The notes under the pieces were generated by a model. It was not told where the DNA came from. It saw nothing but the letters and a program-made list of their open reading frames with translations, and did not search any database. Shown here piece after piece: positions 53,850-61,043 of a stretch of DNA of 64,000 nucleotides. The translations under genes were made by a program, and so were the position numbers. The first letter of the stretch is position 1, and each line of letters opens with the position of its first letter. This DNA comes from a virus, in IMG/VR virus record IMGVR_UViG_3300032770_000002, positions 62,001-126,000 of that record; one strand, given 5' to 3'.

Positions 53850-54592
53850 GGCCGATGCGGTGGGAGGACTTCAGGCCGGCGGTGCTGGCCTTGGGCAACA
53901 CGCTCTACACGAGGGACCATGTCCAGGAAAAGCTGGGCATCATCCGCGGGCAACCCAACAAGCGGTGGGCCTTGGTGACGATGGGGACTGACCCGCCAGT
54001 TGGCGACCAGCACGCCTTGCAGTTGCCTGAAAACGCCACGTGGTTCGCGCAGAACTGTTGGACAAAGATGCGGCGGATGCAAGGCATCCCAATTGGCCCG
54101 CCTTGGGGAGCCGACAATAAGTTCGAGAACATAACAGCCAACGTCAACACGCCCAAGACTAAGCGGCTCTTCGCTTGCCTGTCCATCGGCAACAACCCAG
54201 GCCAGCGAGTTCCAGCAATGGCGGCCGCTGAGAAGGTCAAGTCGGCCACGCTTCGGCCATACGCCAACAACCACCCAAAGCTGATGGGCCACCTTGAGTT
54301 CATCAAGCTGATGGCACAGCATGAGTTTGTCCTGTGCCCGCCAGGAGCTCACGACAGTGACACCCACAGGACGTGGGAAGCGCTGCACCTTGGCTGCGTG
54401 CCGATCTGCAAGCGCTCACCCGTGTTGGACTGGTTCGTCGACCTTCCGATCATGTTTGTCGACGACTGGTCTGAGCTGACCGACGCGGCGATGGACCGGG
54501 CCAAGGCGGAGCTCGAGCCGAAGTGGCCCAACTGCAAGACGATGCTGTGGACCGACTACTGGCTCGAGAAGGTGAAGCGTGCGATCGCCTAG
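53846..54592 (+). CDS. Exostosin-like glycosyltransferase
   Basis: 248 aa. 'QHEFVLCPPGAHDSDTHRTW', then 'EALHLGCVPICKRSPVLDWF' and 'LPIMFVDDWSELT', is the donor-binding region of exostosin/GT47-like enzymes (S/D-x-R-x-x-E-A-L-x-x-G-C-x-P-I). The N-terminal half is less typical. It converges on the beta-helix spike gene with 1 bp between stops. Likely substrate: a sugar activated by the upstream nucleotidyltransferase. The target could be a virion protein. Confidence 0.65.
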   Translation: MRPMRWEDFRPAVLALGNTLYTRDHVQEKLGIIRGQPNKRWALVTMGTDPPVGDQHALQLPENATWFAQNCWTKMRRMQGIPIGPPWGADNKFENITANVNTPKTKRLFACLSIGNNPGQRVPAMAAAEKVKSATLRPYANNHPKLMGHLEFIKLMAQHEFVLCPPGAHDSDTHRTWEALHLGCVPICKRSPVLDWFVDLPIMFVDDWSELTDAAMDRAKAELEPKWPNCKTMLWTDYWLEKVKRAIA

Positions 54593-54593
54593 C

Positions 54594-55403
54594 TTACTGG
54601 TAGAGCCCGTTGGACGCCGTCGCGCCGGCGATGCTGCCGGGCAAGGTCACGCCCGAGTTGATGATCCCGCCAAGCACGGCGGTGTATCGCTGGCCCGTCG
54701 CGCTCCCGCTGTAGGTGTTTCCAGTCAAGAGGATGTTTGAGACCATTTGGCAGTAGACGAACGCGCCAGTGTAGGCCGGCGTCCCGGTCAGGGTCACGGT
54801 CGTGTTGATGATTTGAACGATGCCGCCGTAAGACGCGAGGATGTGCGTGCTCCCTCCGCCAGAGATGGAGTAGTTGCCATTCGACATGAGGACGCTGGCG
54901 TTGGTGACGACGATTTGGTTCGACAGGCCAGTGTTGAAGTCAATGGCTGAGAACGTGACACGAGCGCCATAGGACAGGAGCAGCCCTGACGGCGAGCCGC
55001 CGGTCGCCTTGAGCCGAAACCCTTGGATGAGGTAACTCTGGCCGCCAGAAAAGCTGAAGATCTGGCCGATGGCCGAGCCAGTTTGAATGACGACGTTCGA
55101 CGGTGTCGTCGTGTTGCCAATGACGGCGATCGTCCCACCGCCCGAGCCCCGGTCACAGGTGATTGAGGCCGAGACGTTGTAGGTGCCATCGGCGAGCTGG
55201 ATGGTCGCCTGAACGCCGCGAAGAATCTCATACATGTTGACAGTGTCAATGGCTTGTTGAATCGTCAGGAATGGGTAGCTTGACGAGCCGTCATGGCTGT
55301 CGTCCCCACCAGGTGAAACATACCACGTTCGGTTGGACGTGAGGATGTAAGAGCTTTGGCCATCGGCCTTCATCGGATTTGGAACTGGTGTTATTGGTAA
55401 CAT
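54594..55403 (-). CDS. Right-handed beta-helix protein (tail spike-like)
   Basis: 269 aa. 'TWYVSPGGDDSHDGSSSYPF', then 'LTIQQAIDTVNMYEILRGVQ', is the usual opening of phage pectate-lyase-fold spikes (Y-V-S-P-x-G-x-D-x-x-D-G). Repeating beta-helix coils follow, with 'GSGGGTIAVIGNTTTPSNVV' and 'LIQGFRLKATGGSPSGLLLS'. The short N-terminus lacks a clear attachment domain. It probably binds or cleaves a polysaccharide. It is transcribed leftward. Confidence 0.7.
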   Translation of the reverse strand: MLPITPVPNPMKADGQSSYILTSNRTWYVSPGGDDSHDGSSSYPFLTIQQAIDTVNMYEILRGVQATIQLADGTYNVSASITCDRGSGGGTIAVIGNTTTPSNVVIQTGSAIGQIFSFSGGQSYLIQGFRLKATGGSPSGLLLSYGARVTFSAIDFNTGLSNQIVVTNASVLMSNGNYSISGGGSTHILASYGGIVQIINTTVTLTGTPAYTGAFVYCQMVSNILLTGNTYSGSATGQRYTAVLGGIINSGVTLPGSIAGATASNGLYQ

Positions 55404-55528
55404 GGTGACTTAAATAACGTCCAGAGACGTTCTTAGCCACATGACAACAAACGGGCTACCCAGTCAGGCTGCTGCCACTGCCCAGTGAGATCACGTCGTC
55501 AAAGTCTGGCCAGTTGACGAAGCCGTGA

Positions 55529-55741
55529 TTAGACATTCAGGTTTCTCTGCGTGAAGGTTCGTTTGGGTGACGTCTTAACGAAGGGCGCAGGTTCCCAAAT
55601 TCTGCGCCCTTCAAATATGAGCTGCTTGACCCGCAACCTCAAGTGAACCCCTGTCCAATAACTAAGGCGCCGAATTGTTCGACAACGAAGCCGGTTTCGA
55701 AAAGCTTGCTCGAGTTTCCACTCAATGCGGTTGGCGTTCAT
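55529..55741 (-). CDS. Small basic protein (low confidence)
   Basis: 70 aa from ATG 55741, just below the NADAR gene on the same strand: 'MNANRIEWKLEQAFRNRLRC', 'YWTGVHLRLRVKQLIFEGRR'. The 3' half contains the inverted repeat at 55580-55612. The rest of the gap 55404-55745 holds nothing recognisable. It may be a real gene or only the untranslated 3' region of the NADAR transcript. Confidence 0.4.
   Translation of the reverse strand: MNANRIEWKLEQAFRNRLRCRTIRRLSYWTGVHLRLRVKQLIFEGRRIWEPAPFVKTSPKRTFTQRNLNV
55580..55612. terminator. Perfect 11-bp inverted repeat, terminator-like
   Basis: GAAGGGCGCAG (55580-55590), 11-nt loop, CTGCGCCCTTC (55602-55612), followed by AAATAT on the plus strand. A strong stem without a clean U tract. 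It lies between leftward transcription units. Confidence 0.45.
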
Positions 55742-55745
55742 GCTT

Positions 55746-56258
55746 TTACGGGTCGCGCAGCTCTTCGGGCATGTGGTGATCTGGCCGTGTCTCGCGAATG
55801 ACGGAACGCACAACCATCAGCAACCGGCCAAGGTGGTTTTTGCCACGCCAAGTCGTGTCGTCACAACCCCAGAAGCGGTCGTTCCAACTGTTGCCCTCAA
55901 TTAGCTGTGCATCCCCAGTCTCTAGGAGCTTATGGCGCAATATCGGGTCGCTGAACTTAATCATGAGCAGGTTGAACATGACTTCCAGCTTCACCTCTTC
56001 CCAATCGGCGCGTAGGGTGCAGTGCTTGCCTTTGGCCTTAGCCTCGCCGGGTGTTGCAGTCAGGCGGATGTCCTCGATCTCGTCCTCGTTGAGCGTCTTC
56101 GCGGCTTGATAGGCGTGCTCTACGCTTGGGTAGAACTTTTCAGTTTCGTGCGCGCCTTCGACCCGAATGACTCCCATGTGGAAGTTTGACAGAAAGCGGT
56201 AGTCACCCCTGAAGTGCTTGATTGGCCCTGGGCCAATCGTGCTTGTTTCGTGTTCCAT
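55746..56258 (-). CDS. NADAR-family protein (YbiA-like)
   Basis: 170 aa. The family pattern is complete: 'FRGDYRFLSNFHMGVIRVEG', 'YPSVEHAYQAAKTLNEDEIE', 'PGEAKAKGKHCTLRADWEEV', 'VMFNLLMIKFSDPILRHKLL', 'TGDAQLIEGNSWNDRFWGCD', 'GKNHLGRLLMVVR'. NADAR proteins act on ADP-ribose-type N-glycosidic bonds, and some are reported to reverse ADP-ribosylation of guanine in DNA. In a phage this could counter ADP-ribosylating or NAD-based defence. It lies next to a phosphatase gene (3-bp gap). Confidence 0.85.
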   Translation of the reverse strand: MEHETSTIGPGPIKHFRGDYRFLSNFHMGVIRVEGAHETEKFYPSVEHAYQAAKTLNEDEIEDIRLTATPGEAKAKGKHCTLRADWEEVKLEVMFNLLMIKFSDPILRHKLLETGDAQLIEGNSWNDRFWGCDDTTWRGKNHLGRLLMVVRSVIRETRPDHHMPEELRDP

Positions 56259-56261
56259 ATG

Positions 56262-56747
56262 TTAGACGACCCACTCCCAAAACAACATCAAGCCGAGCAG
56301 CTCCTCATGAAAACCGTTCTTTTTCATCTCGGTCCAAGCGTCGTCCTTCGTCCACCCCTGTTCCCAAACTCGGTAGCACCCGATGACAAGGCCAGTTCGG
56401 TCTTGGCCATGCTCACAGTGGACGAACACGCTCGTTGGGACTTCAAAGGCCGTTGTGATGATGGACGTGGCCGCGACGACGAGGTCCTTGCGCGGCTTGA
56501 AGACGAGTTGGTCTTCAAGCGGGATCGGCATGTAGTGGACGCGAATGCCAAGGGCCTCAGCCGCGACGTCAGACGATTCACCCTCAGTGTTGAGCTTGAC
56601 GACGTCCGTCACGCCTTTGTCCTTGAGCCACTTAAAGCCGTCATTGTCGGGCTGCCCGCCACGGTAGATGAATTTCCCTGGCGGTGCGCTGATGGCTCCC
56701 TCAACGGTCATTAGGTTAGGGATTCCTACGTCTGGCATGATGTTCAT
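56262..56747 (-). CDS. Protein tyrosine / dual-specificity phosphatase
   Basis: 161 aa from ATG 56747. A longer frame to 56840 would collide with the divergent gene, and the GTTCT element at the standard N7 spacing supports 56747. The active-site loop is 'VFVHCEHGQDRTGLVIGCYR' (H-C-x5-R), with the general-acid region near 'YMPIPLEDQL'. The N-terminal 'FIYRGGQPDNDGFKWLKDKG' is typical of DSP-like enzymes. It would remove phosphate from proteins, nucleotides or other substrates. Cotranscribed with the NADAR gene. Confidence 0.8.
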   Translation of the reverse strand: MNIMPDVGIPNLMTVEGAISAPPGKFIYRGGQPDNDGFKWLKDKGVTDVVKLNTEGESSDVAAEALGIRVHYMPIPLEDQLVFKPRKDLVVAATSIITTAFEVPTSVFVHCEHGQDRTGLVIGCYRVWEQGWTKDDAWTEMKKNGFHEELLGLMLFWEWVV

Positions 56748-56752
56748 GGGAC

Positions 56753-56759
56753 CTAGAAC
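56753..56759 (-). promoter_or_regulatory. GTTCTAG promoter candidate (N7 before ATG)
   Basis: The minus strand reads GTGTTCTAGGTCCC then ATG 56747, i.e. GTTCT plus exactly 7 nt. It would drive the phosphatase and NADAR genes as a leaderless mRNA. Confidence 0.5.
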
Positions 56760-56780
56760 ACCGACCCTGTTCTTCTGGCC

Positions 56781-56999
56781 ATGGGCAATGGATTTGACGA
56801 ACCGAGTGAGCATGTCAAGAACACCTGCAAGGTTGGCCAAGACAACGTGACCTGCCGATACCTGGCATTTTCCGGCGGGTTCAGGTGCGTCAAGTTAGAC
56901 CCAGGCCTCAAGGCTCAGCTGGACAAGCGCGTGGCTGAAGACAGCATTGGCGCCCAAGGTGACAACTGCCCTGGAAAGCCGTTTGACTCCAAGTTATGA
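56781..56999 (+). CDS. Small Cys-containing hypothetical protein
   Basis: 72 aa. 'GQDNVTCRYLAFSGGFRCVK' and 'IGAQGDNCPGKPF' contain three Cys with repeated Q-D-N-x-C / G-D-N-C text. Divergent from the phosphatase gene with a 33-bp gap once the shorter phosphatase start is used. Overlaps the next gene by 4 bp. Function unknown. Confidence 0.5.
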   Translation: MGNGFDEPSEHVKNTCKVGQDNVTCRYLAFSGGFRCVKLDPGLKAQLDKRVAEDSIGAQGDNCPGKPFDSKL

Positions 57000-57277
57000 C
57001 CACGAAGGAAGCGACCATTGCCGGGGTGATCCTCGGTGTCACTGCCGGTTTTGTCTTGACGCTTCACACGCTGTATGTCACCCACCGTGACGCGAAGACC
57101 TTTGCGTCAGACGGAACCGCCGCACTGTGGGAGGCCATCAGCTCGAGCTCGACGACTCAGCTCAACTTCTTCATGGCCCATGGTGGAATTGTCTACACAG
57201 CCAAGGGCAGTTCCTCCAATGGCGTCTACGAGATCCGGCTCTCGCCGATTTGGACAAACAAGTCAGGTCACCAGTGA
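56996..57277 (+). CDS. Small membrane-anchored protein
   Basis: 93 aa. A single N-terminal membrane segment 'IAGVILGVTAGFVLTLHTLY' (about 8-27) precedes a soluble part 'TTQLNFFMAHGGIVYTAKGS'. Function unknown. Its 3' end overlaps the convergent DUF3307-like gene by 10 bp. Confidence 0.55.
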   Translation: MTTKEATIAGVILGVTAGFVLTLHTLYVTHRDAKTFASDGTAALWEAISSSSTTQLNFFMAHGGIVYTAKGSSSNGVYEIRLSPIWTNKSGHQ

Positions 57278-57633
57278 CCAATCAGGAGGACGAGCTCCCA
57301 CATAAACCCGATGTGGAAAGCCTGGTCAACGCAGAACGGGCCAGTGGGCCACTTCGTCACCGGTGATTGCCCGAATCGCCTCATCCACCACAGGTGCAGC
57401 GCATATCGGTCTTGAAGCCAGTGCTCAACCAAGATGGCCAGGACGATCGGCCACGTGACAACGTTGCAGGACCACAAGGTCCAGAATGGGATTGAATAGG
57501 CAACCACGTGGACGGTGCAGGTGAAGCTGCTCTTCGACTTGGCTTGCATCCAGTGATTTTGCAGGATCAAGTCGCCAATGAGGTGGGCACCGATGAGCAT
57601 CGCGAGCATACTCAATGCCAGAACAGCAACCAT
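57268..57633 (-). CDS. DUF3307-like membrane protein
   Basis: 121 aa. 'LIGAHLIGDLILQNHWMQAK' and 'IVLAILVEHWLQDRYALHLW' with 'FCVDQAFHIGFMWELVLLIG' match the DUF3307 pattern (H-x-x-x-D-x-x-L-Q, E-H-x-x-x-D, D-Q-x-x-H). Three or four hydrophobic segments make it an integral membrane protein. The invariant His and Asp suggest a metal site. Function unknown. Confidence 0.65.
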   Translation of the reverse strand: MVAVLALSMLAMLIGAHLIGDLILQNHWMQAKSKSSFTCTVHVVAYSIPFWTLWSCNVVTWPIVLAILVEHWLQDRYALHLWWMRRFGQSPVTKWPTGPFCVDQAFHIGFMWELVLLIGHW

Positions 57634-57645
57634 ACTTAGGAACGT

Positions 57646-57975
57646 ATGGCCGTTGACGAGCGAGTTCCATTTTCAGGTCTTACCGCGGCAGACCCGGTAA
57701 CGCCGTTCAAGCTGACTGACATCATTGCGAAGTCTGACGTCGCGATCGAAACTCCACAGAGCCAGCGCGCGACGATTGACCAGCTGATTACGTTCATTCA
57801 GCAAAACATCATCACGTTCATTCAGCAGAATGCGAAGCAGGTCTACGACTACGTTTCTGACCCAAACACTGAGGGCATCGTTCCAGTCAACCAGGACGTC
57901 CCGAACATCGCATATCCAGCAAGTGGCGTTGGCTCAATCATGGTCTGGAACAAGACGTCGAAGATATGGATATGA
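57646..57975 (+). CDS. Short virion-type protein
   Basis: 109 aa. 'VPFSGLTAADPVTPFKLTDI' and 'NIAYPASGVGSIMVWNKTSK' resemble short fibre or head-decoration proteins. A DNA direct repeat (57790-57806 and 57814-57830) encodes two copies of T-F-I-Q-Q-N. Divergent from the DUF3307-like gene; 12 bp separate the starts. Confidence 0.5.
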   Translation: MAVDERVPFSGLTAADPVTPFKLTDIIAKSDVAIETPQSQRATIDQLITFIQQNIITFIQQNAKQVYDYVSDPNTEGIVPVNQDVPNIAYPASGVGSIMVWNKTSKIWI

Positions 57976-58106
57976 AATCTCGCTCAAGAACTGTTCGCAT
58001 CGGCCTCATTCAACGGCAACTGACGGCCCTGCGAAAGCAGTTGAAGCGTCTCCTCACCTCACGTTCTACTGGGCATGGAAAGAGACGAGCACTCCGCCCG
58101 CGTTAA
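57972..58106 (+). CDS. Very small basic peptide (low confidence)
   Basis: 44 aa from ATG 57972: 'MKSRSRTVRIGLIQRQLTAL', 'RKQLKRLLTSRS'. It is strongly basic and helical and overlaps both neighbours. It fills the gap between the virion-type gene and the gene at 58075. Could be a spurious frame. Confidence 0.3.
   Translation: MKSRSRTVRIGLIQRQLTALRKQLKRLLTSRSTGHGKRRALRPR
58063..58067 (+). promoter_or_regulatory. GTTCT promoter candidate (N7 before ATG)
   Basis: CACGTTCT, seven bases (ACTGGGC), ATG 58075. Standard spacing. Confidence 0.4.
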
Positions 58107-58308
58107 GGCCTGGGTAAAGTCCGGCCAGTCAGTTGACCTCGACATCATTCAATACCGCCACGACGTTCGCAACGCGGTCTTTGTCTTAGACCAACTGCAC
58201 GCGTGGCCTGATTCGGTTGACAGCGTGTCGGTTGAGCAGGTCTTGTTTTGCTGGCAGTTGATTGAGCGGCTTCGCAGCCAGAAGTTTCCAGAGGAGCTGC
58301 GGATGTGA
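58075..58308 (+). CDS. Small hypothetical protein
   Basis: 77 aa: 'VKAWVKSGQSVDLDIIQYRH', 'VSVEQVLFCWQLIERLRSQK'. Helical, unrecognised. Its start is set by the GTTCT spacing. The 91 bp after it hold no feature that I recognise. Confidence 0.5.
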   Translation: MERDEHSARVKAWVKSGQSVDLDIIQYRHDVRNAVFVLDQLHAWPDSVDSVSVEQVLFCWQLIERLRSQKFPEELRM

Positions 58309-58399
58309 GTGGTAGGTGATTACCCCATTTAAACCACGCAATAAGTCATGTAATGATTAAAGAATGGCGTGGGGTCGGATGTAACTAAGAGCAGACAGC

Positions 58400-58756
58400 A
58401 TGGCGAAAAACATTTGGAACCACCCAATTTTTAGCCGCATCAGCGGGCTTCTCGGCCTGTTTGTAGTCGCCCTCTCGACTTACGCCATGCTGTCACACTT
58501 GATGGCTGACATGAAGCCGCCTGTCTCCATCCAAACCGCCATCGGGTTCTTCATCATTGGGTGTGCCATCTTCATCCTGGCCGCGCGGAAGCGAGCGGCC
58601 ATCCATGTCATCGAGGGCCGGATTGAGATTGATGAAAATCGGTTGGACAAGATTGAGGCGGCCCTTAATGACCTTGCGCTGATCGTCCATGAGCTGAAGC
58701 TGAGCATCGCGTCATTCCACGACGACAAAGACCACCACGATGCCCGCGCTGCGTGA
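58400..58756 (+). CDS. Two-pass membrane protein with C-terminal coiled coil
   Basis: 118 aa. Membrane segments 'ISGLLGLFVVALSTYAMLSH' (about 13-31) and 'AIGFFIIGCAIFILAARKRA' (about 46-66) precede a coiled-coil-like region 'EIDENRLDKIEAALNDLALI'. The C-terminus is His/Asp-rich. A lysis accessory or host-membrane protein is possible. Overlaps the next gene by 17 bp. Confidence 0.55.
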   Translation: MAKNIWNHPIFSRISGLLGLFVVALSTYAMLSHLMADMKPPVSIQTAIGFFIIGCAIFILAARKRAAIHVIEGRIEIDENRLDKIEAALNDLALIVHELKLSIASFHDDKDHHDARAA

Positions 58757-59066
58757 GCTCGACGCTGAATTTCTCAAGCACCACGAGGACGGCCACACCC
58801 GAGTTGAGACACTGGCCGAGGCCGACGGCATCTACTTCCTCTGCCCAAAGTGTTTCCGCCAGCTAGGCAGTCGAGTCGGCTGCCACGGCGTCATCTGTTG
58901 GTTTACTGGGAAGGTCCCGAACGGGCTTTATCCAGGTCCTGGGAGGTGGAACCCAAGTGGAACTGGGATGGATGACCTGACGTTCGTGCCGCCCGGCGCC
59001 TTTTCAGTCCAGCTTGTCGGCGGCTGCGGGTGGCACGGTTACGTCAAGAACGGGTCGGCCGATTGA
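58740..59066 (+). CDS. DUF6527-like protein, second copy
   Basis: 108 aa. 'GIYFLCPKCFRQLGSRVGCH' and 'ICWFTGKVPNGLYPGPGRWN', 'GTGMDDLTFVPPGAFSVQLV', 'GGCGWHGYVKNG' are a familiar phage protein type related to DUF6527 (CP-x-C, P-G-R-W, C-x-W-H-G). It is related to the protein at 50678 through the C-terminal C-G-W-H-G-Y. Function unknown; a metal site is likely. Confidence 0.6.
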   Translation: MPALRELDAEFLKHHEDGHTRVETLAEADGIYFLCPKCFRQLGSRVGCHGVICWFTGKVPNGLYPGPGRWNPSGTGMDDLTFVPPGAFSVQLVGGCGWHGYVKNGSAD

Positions 59067-59068
59067 CA

Positions 59069-59683
59069 CTATGGCCCAGTGACGTGGAAGTTGCCAGGGG
59101 CGACCGGGATGACTGAAAGCGTTGCCGGTGCACTGGTTGCCGACCCACCAGGGTTGGTCACCTTGACGGTGTAGACGCCGTTGTCAAGGCCGGTGACTGC
59201 CGTCAGCGTCAACGTCGCGGTCGTCGCCCCACTGACCGTTCCACCATTCGAGAGGTTCGTGCCGTTCTTGAGCCACTGGTATGTCAGGTTAGACCCGCTC
59301 GCGCTGACTGACAGGGTGATCGTTGAACCAGAGTTGTTGGTCAAGCTTGTCGGGCTGGTCAGGATGACTGGCGCCGCAAACGGCACTTGGTAGCTGATCT
59401 CTGACGAGTATGTGCTCTCCAGTCCGTTTGTCGAGACCGACGTGGCCGCGAAATAATAGGTGGCGCCCTCAACCAAGCCGGTAAACTGGGCCGTCGTGGT
59501 GTTGCGTCCTGAGACGGCGACCTTGTTTGTGTAGGTGTGCGAGGCGCCGCCCTCATAGACGTTGTAACCAGAGACGGTCACGTCCGACACGGCCGTCCAA
59601 CCTAGCGTGACGGTGTTCGCTTTGGCCGTAAAATTGAGTGCAAGGAGGAGCGTTGCTGCGAGTATTAGTCGTGAAGGTTTCAT
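59069..59683 (-). CDS. Secreted FN3 plus Ig-like protein
   Basis: 204 aa. A signal peptide 'MKPSRLILAATLLLALNFTA' (cleavage near AKA-N) is followed by a fibronectin type III domain ('TLGWTAVSDVTVSGYNVYEG', 'FTGLVEGATYYFAATSVSTN', residues about 24-100) and an Ig-like domain ('NLTYQWLKNGTNLSNGGTVS', 'LDNGVYTVKVTNPGGSATSA', about 105-195). The Y-Q-W-x-K-N-G Ig style is frequent in Verrucomicrobiota secreted proteins. It may bind surface carbohydrate. Possibly host-derived. Confidence 0.75.
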   Translation of the reverse strand: MKPSRLILAATLLLALNFTAKANTVTLGWTAVSDVTVSGYNVYEGGASHTYTNKVAVSGRNTTTAQFTGLVEGATYYFAATSVSTNGLESTYSSEISYQVPFAAPVILTSPTSLTNNSGSTITLSVSASGSNLTYQWLKNGTNLSNGGTVSGATTATLTLTAVTGLDNGVYTVKVTNPGGSATSAPATLSVIPVAPGNFHVTGP

Positions 59684-59710
59684 ATTGGCTACATACGCAA
59701 GGACGTTGAA

Positions 59711-59715
59711 GTTCT
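59711..59715 (+). promoter_or_regulatory. GTTCT promoter candidate (N6 before GTG)
   Basis: AAGTTCTGTCAGG then GTG 59722. It shares AAGTTCTGTCAGG with the site before 50975; spacing is one base shorter. Confidence 0.4.
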
Positions 59716-59721
59716 GTCAGG

Positions 59722-60102
59722 GTGACGGCAAACTGGCACTTTATGAGTGACTTTGACCCGACAAAACTGGCCCAGATGCCAATCGCAGAACTGCTTGACA
59801 AAGTGGGCGCCTACATCAAGCACGTTCGGAAGACGCGCTACCCGCTCCTGGCTATTTTGACGTGGGTCAATGAGCAAATGCCTGCGACGTTGACCGACGG
59901 CCGCCACGTCTGGCTGAGTCGGCTTATACCGCACACGCTCGGGCCGAACAACGATGTCATTGCCACGTCAATCATGGCCGCGTATACTGATAACCCACTC
60001 AAGACAAACAAGCACCAAATTGAACTGATTGCAGTGAAGGTCAACGAAATTGCCAAATTAGGCCACGAGATCGACGACGGCGAGGAGAAGCCAAAGCCAT
60101 GA
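59722..60102 (+). CDS. Hypothetical protein
   Basis: 126 aa from GTG 59722, or 119 aa from ATG 59743. 'KLAQMPIAELLDKVGAYIKH', 'LLAILTWVNEQMPATLTDGR' and 'HQIELIAVKVNEIAKLGHEI' indicate an alpha-helical protein. Not recognised. The GTTCT spacing favours the GTG. Confidence 0.55.
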   Translation: MTANWHFMSDFDPTKLAQMPIAELLDKVGAYIKHVRKTRYPLLAILTWVNEQMPATLTDGRHVWLSRLIPHTLGPNNDVIATSIMAAYTDNPLKTNKHQIELIAVKVNEIAKLGHEIDDGEEKPKP

Positions 60103-60233
60103 AAATCAGCTTCATTTTTGCGTGGTATGATTTGTGGGTCGGCGCTTATTGGGACAAGAAGAATCGTCGGCTTTACATTTTGCCATTGCCGACGATTGGA
60201 CTATGTATCGAAATCACTAAAACCACAAAGTAG
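60099..60233 (+). CDS. Very small hydrophobic/basic protein
   Basis: 44 aa: 'MKISFIFAWYDLWVGAYWDK' and 'RRLYILPLPTIGLCIEITKT'. Coupled to the previous gene by ATGA. This text ('WYD..VG.YWD....LY..P+P..G') is common to small phage and bacterial proteins of unknown function. Confidence 0.55.
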   Translation: MKISFIFAWYDLWVGAYWDKKNRRLYILPLPTIGLCIEITKTTK

Positions 60234-60234
60234 T

Positions 60235-60414
60235 ATGCACAGCGAGCACTCATCAAAAGGTGACAGAGACCCGGAGCCTAGAAATGAACAAGCCGAACGG
60301 GCACGGGAATTCTATTTCCACAAGGACAAAGCAGAGGACGCCAGAAAGCGCGGTGACTACGAATCTGCACGCTATCATGAACGTGAAGAAGCAAGGTTAT
60401 TCAGGGGTGATTGA
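60235..60414 (+). CDS. Very small hydrophilic protein
   Basis: 59 aa from ATG 60235: 'DPEPRNEQAERAREFYFHKD' and 'DARKRGDYESARYHEREEAR'. Charged and helical. One base after the previous stop. Function unknown. Confidence 0.45.
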   Translation: MHSEHSSKGDRDPEPRNEQAERAREFYFHKDKAEDARKRGDYESARYHEREEARLFRGD

Positions 60415-60630
60415 TTGATTTTTATTTGCCAAGAACCAGCGCGCCACAAGCCGCCCGGACCATACTGGTCTGGAAGTCACTGGTGCGGCGTTGAGTCACG
60501 AAAGACCTACTTGAACGAGGCGCTCGCCTGTGAGGAAGCTTGGAAGATCTTCAAGACATCTCAACGCCCGGTGCTTGTCATGAACGACAACACGCTAGTC
60601 CTGCGAATTCGGCCGCGTCGTGGAGTATGA
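60415..60630 (+). CDS. Small hypothetical protein
   Basis: 71 aa from TTG 60415. 'PPGPYWSGSHWCGVESRKTY' and 'ACEEAWKIFKTSQRPVLVMN'. Function unknown. Its stop overlaps the next start. Confidence 0.45.
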   Translation: MIFICQEPARHKPPGPYWSGSHWCGVESRKTYLNEALACEEAWKIFKTSQRPVLVMNDNTLVLRIRPRRGV

Positions 60631-61040
60631 ACAACAGCCAAAAGTTAGCGGCCATTGACGCCGTCTATGCGTCCTTGCCGAAGTTGGAGTGCCAGCGAAA
60701 GTGCATGGCATGTTGCCAGACATTCGGCATGACCGGCATTGAACTGAAGCGGCTCCAAGCGGTTGTCGGCCCACTCAAGACGCGGAAGACGCGGTGCTAC
60801 ACCGAGAACCCGCTCACCTTTCGCGGCGTGCTGATTGGCGTCCAAGAGGTCCTTCACTGTCGGACTTGCCCAATGCTTCAAGGCGACACGTGCTCAGTCT
60901 ACGCCATTCGTCCACTCGTGTGCCGCATCTGGGGACTGACGGAGCGCACCCGGTGCTCATTTGGTTGCGTGCCAGAACGCTGGTTGACTGACGAAGAGGC
61001 CTATGCCATTGCGATTCGTGTCCAACAGCTGAGTGCTTAG
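60627..61040 (+). CDS. YkgJ-type cysteine-cluster protein
   Basis: 137 aa from ATG 60627. 'LECQRKCMACCQTFGMTGIE' (C-x3-C-x2-CC), 'HCRTCPMLQGDTCSVYAIRP' and 'LVCRIWG' form the iron- or zinc-chelating cluster of the YkgJ/CxxCxxCC family (P-C-x-F-L-x-x-x-x-C-x-I-Y-x-x-R-P). A C-terminal Cys in 'RCSFGC' may add to the cluster. Function in phage unknown. Confidence 0.75.
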   Translation: MNNSQKLAAIDAVYASLPKLECQRKCMACCQTFGMTGIELKRLQAVVGPLKTRKTRCYTENPLTFRGVLIGVQEVLHCRTCPMLQGDTCSVYAIRPLVCRIWGLTERTRCSFGCVPERWLTDEEAYAIAIRVQQLSA

Positions 61041-61043
61041 TCC

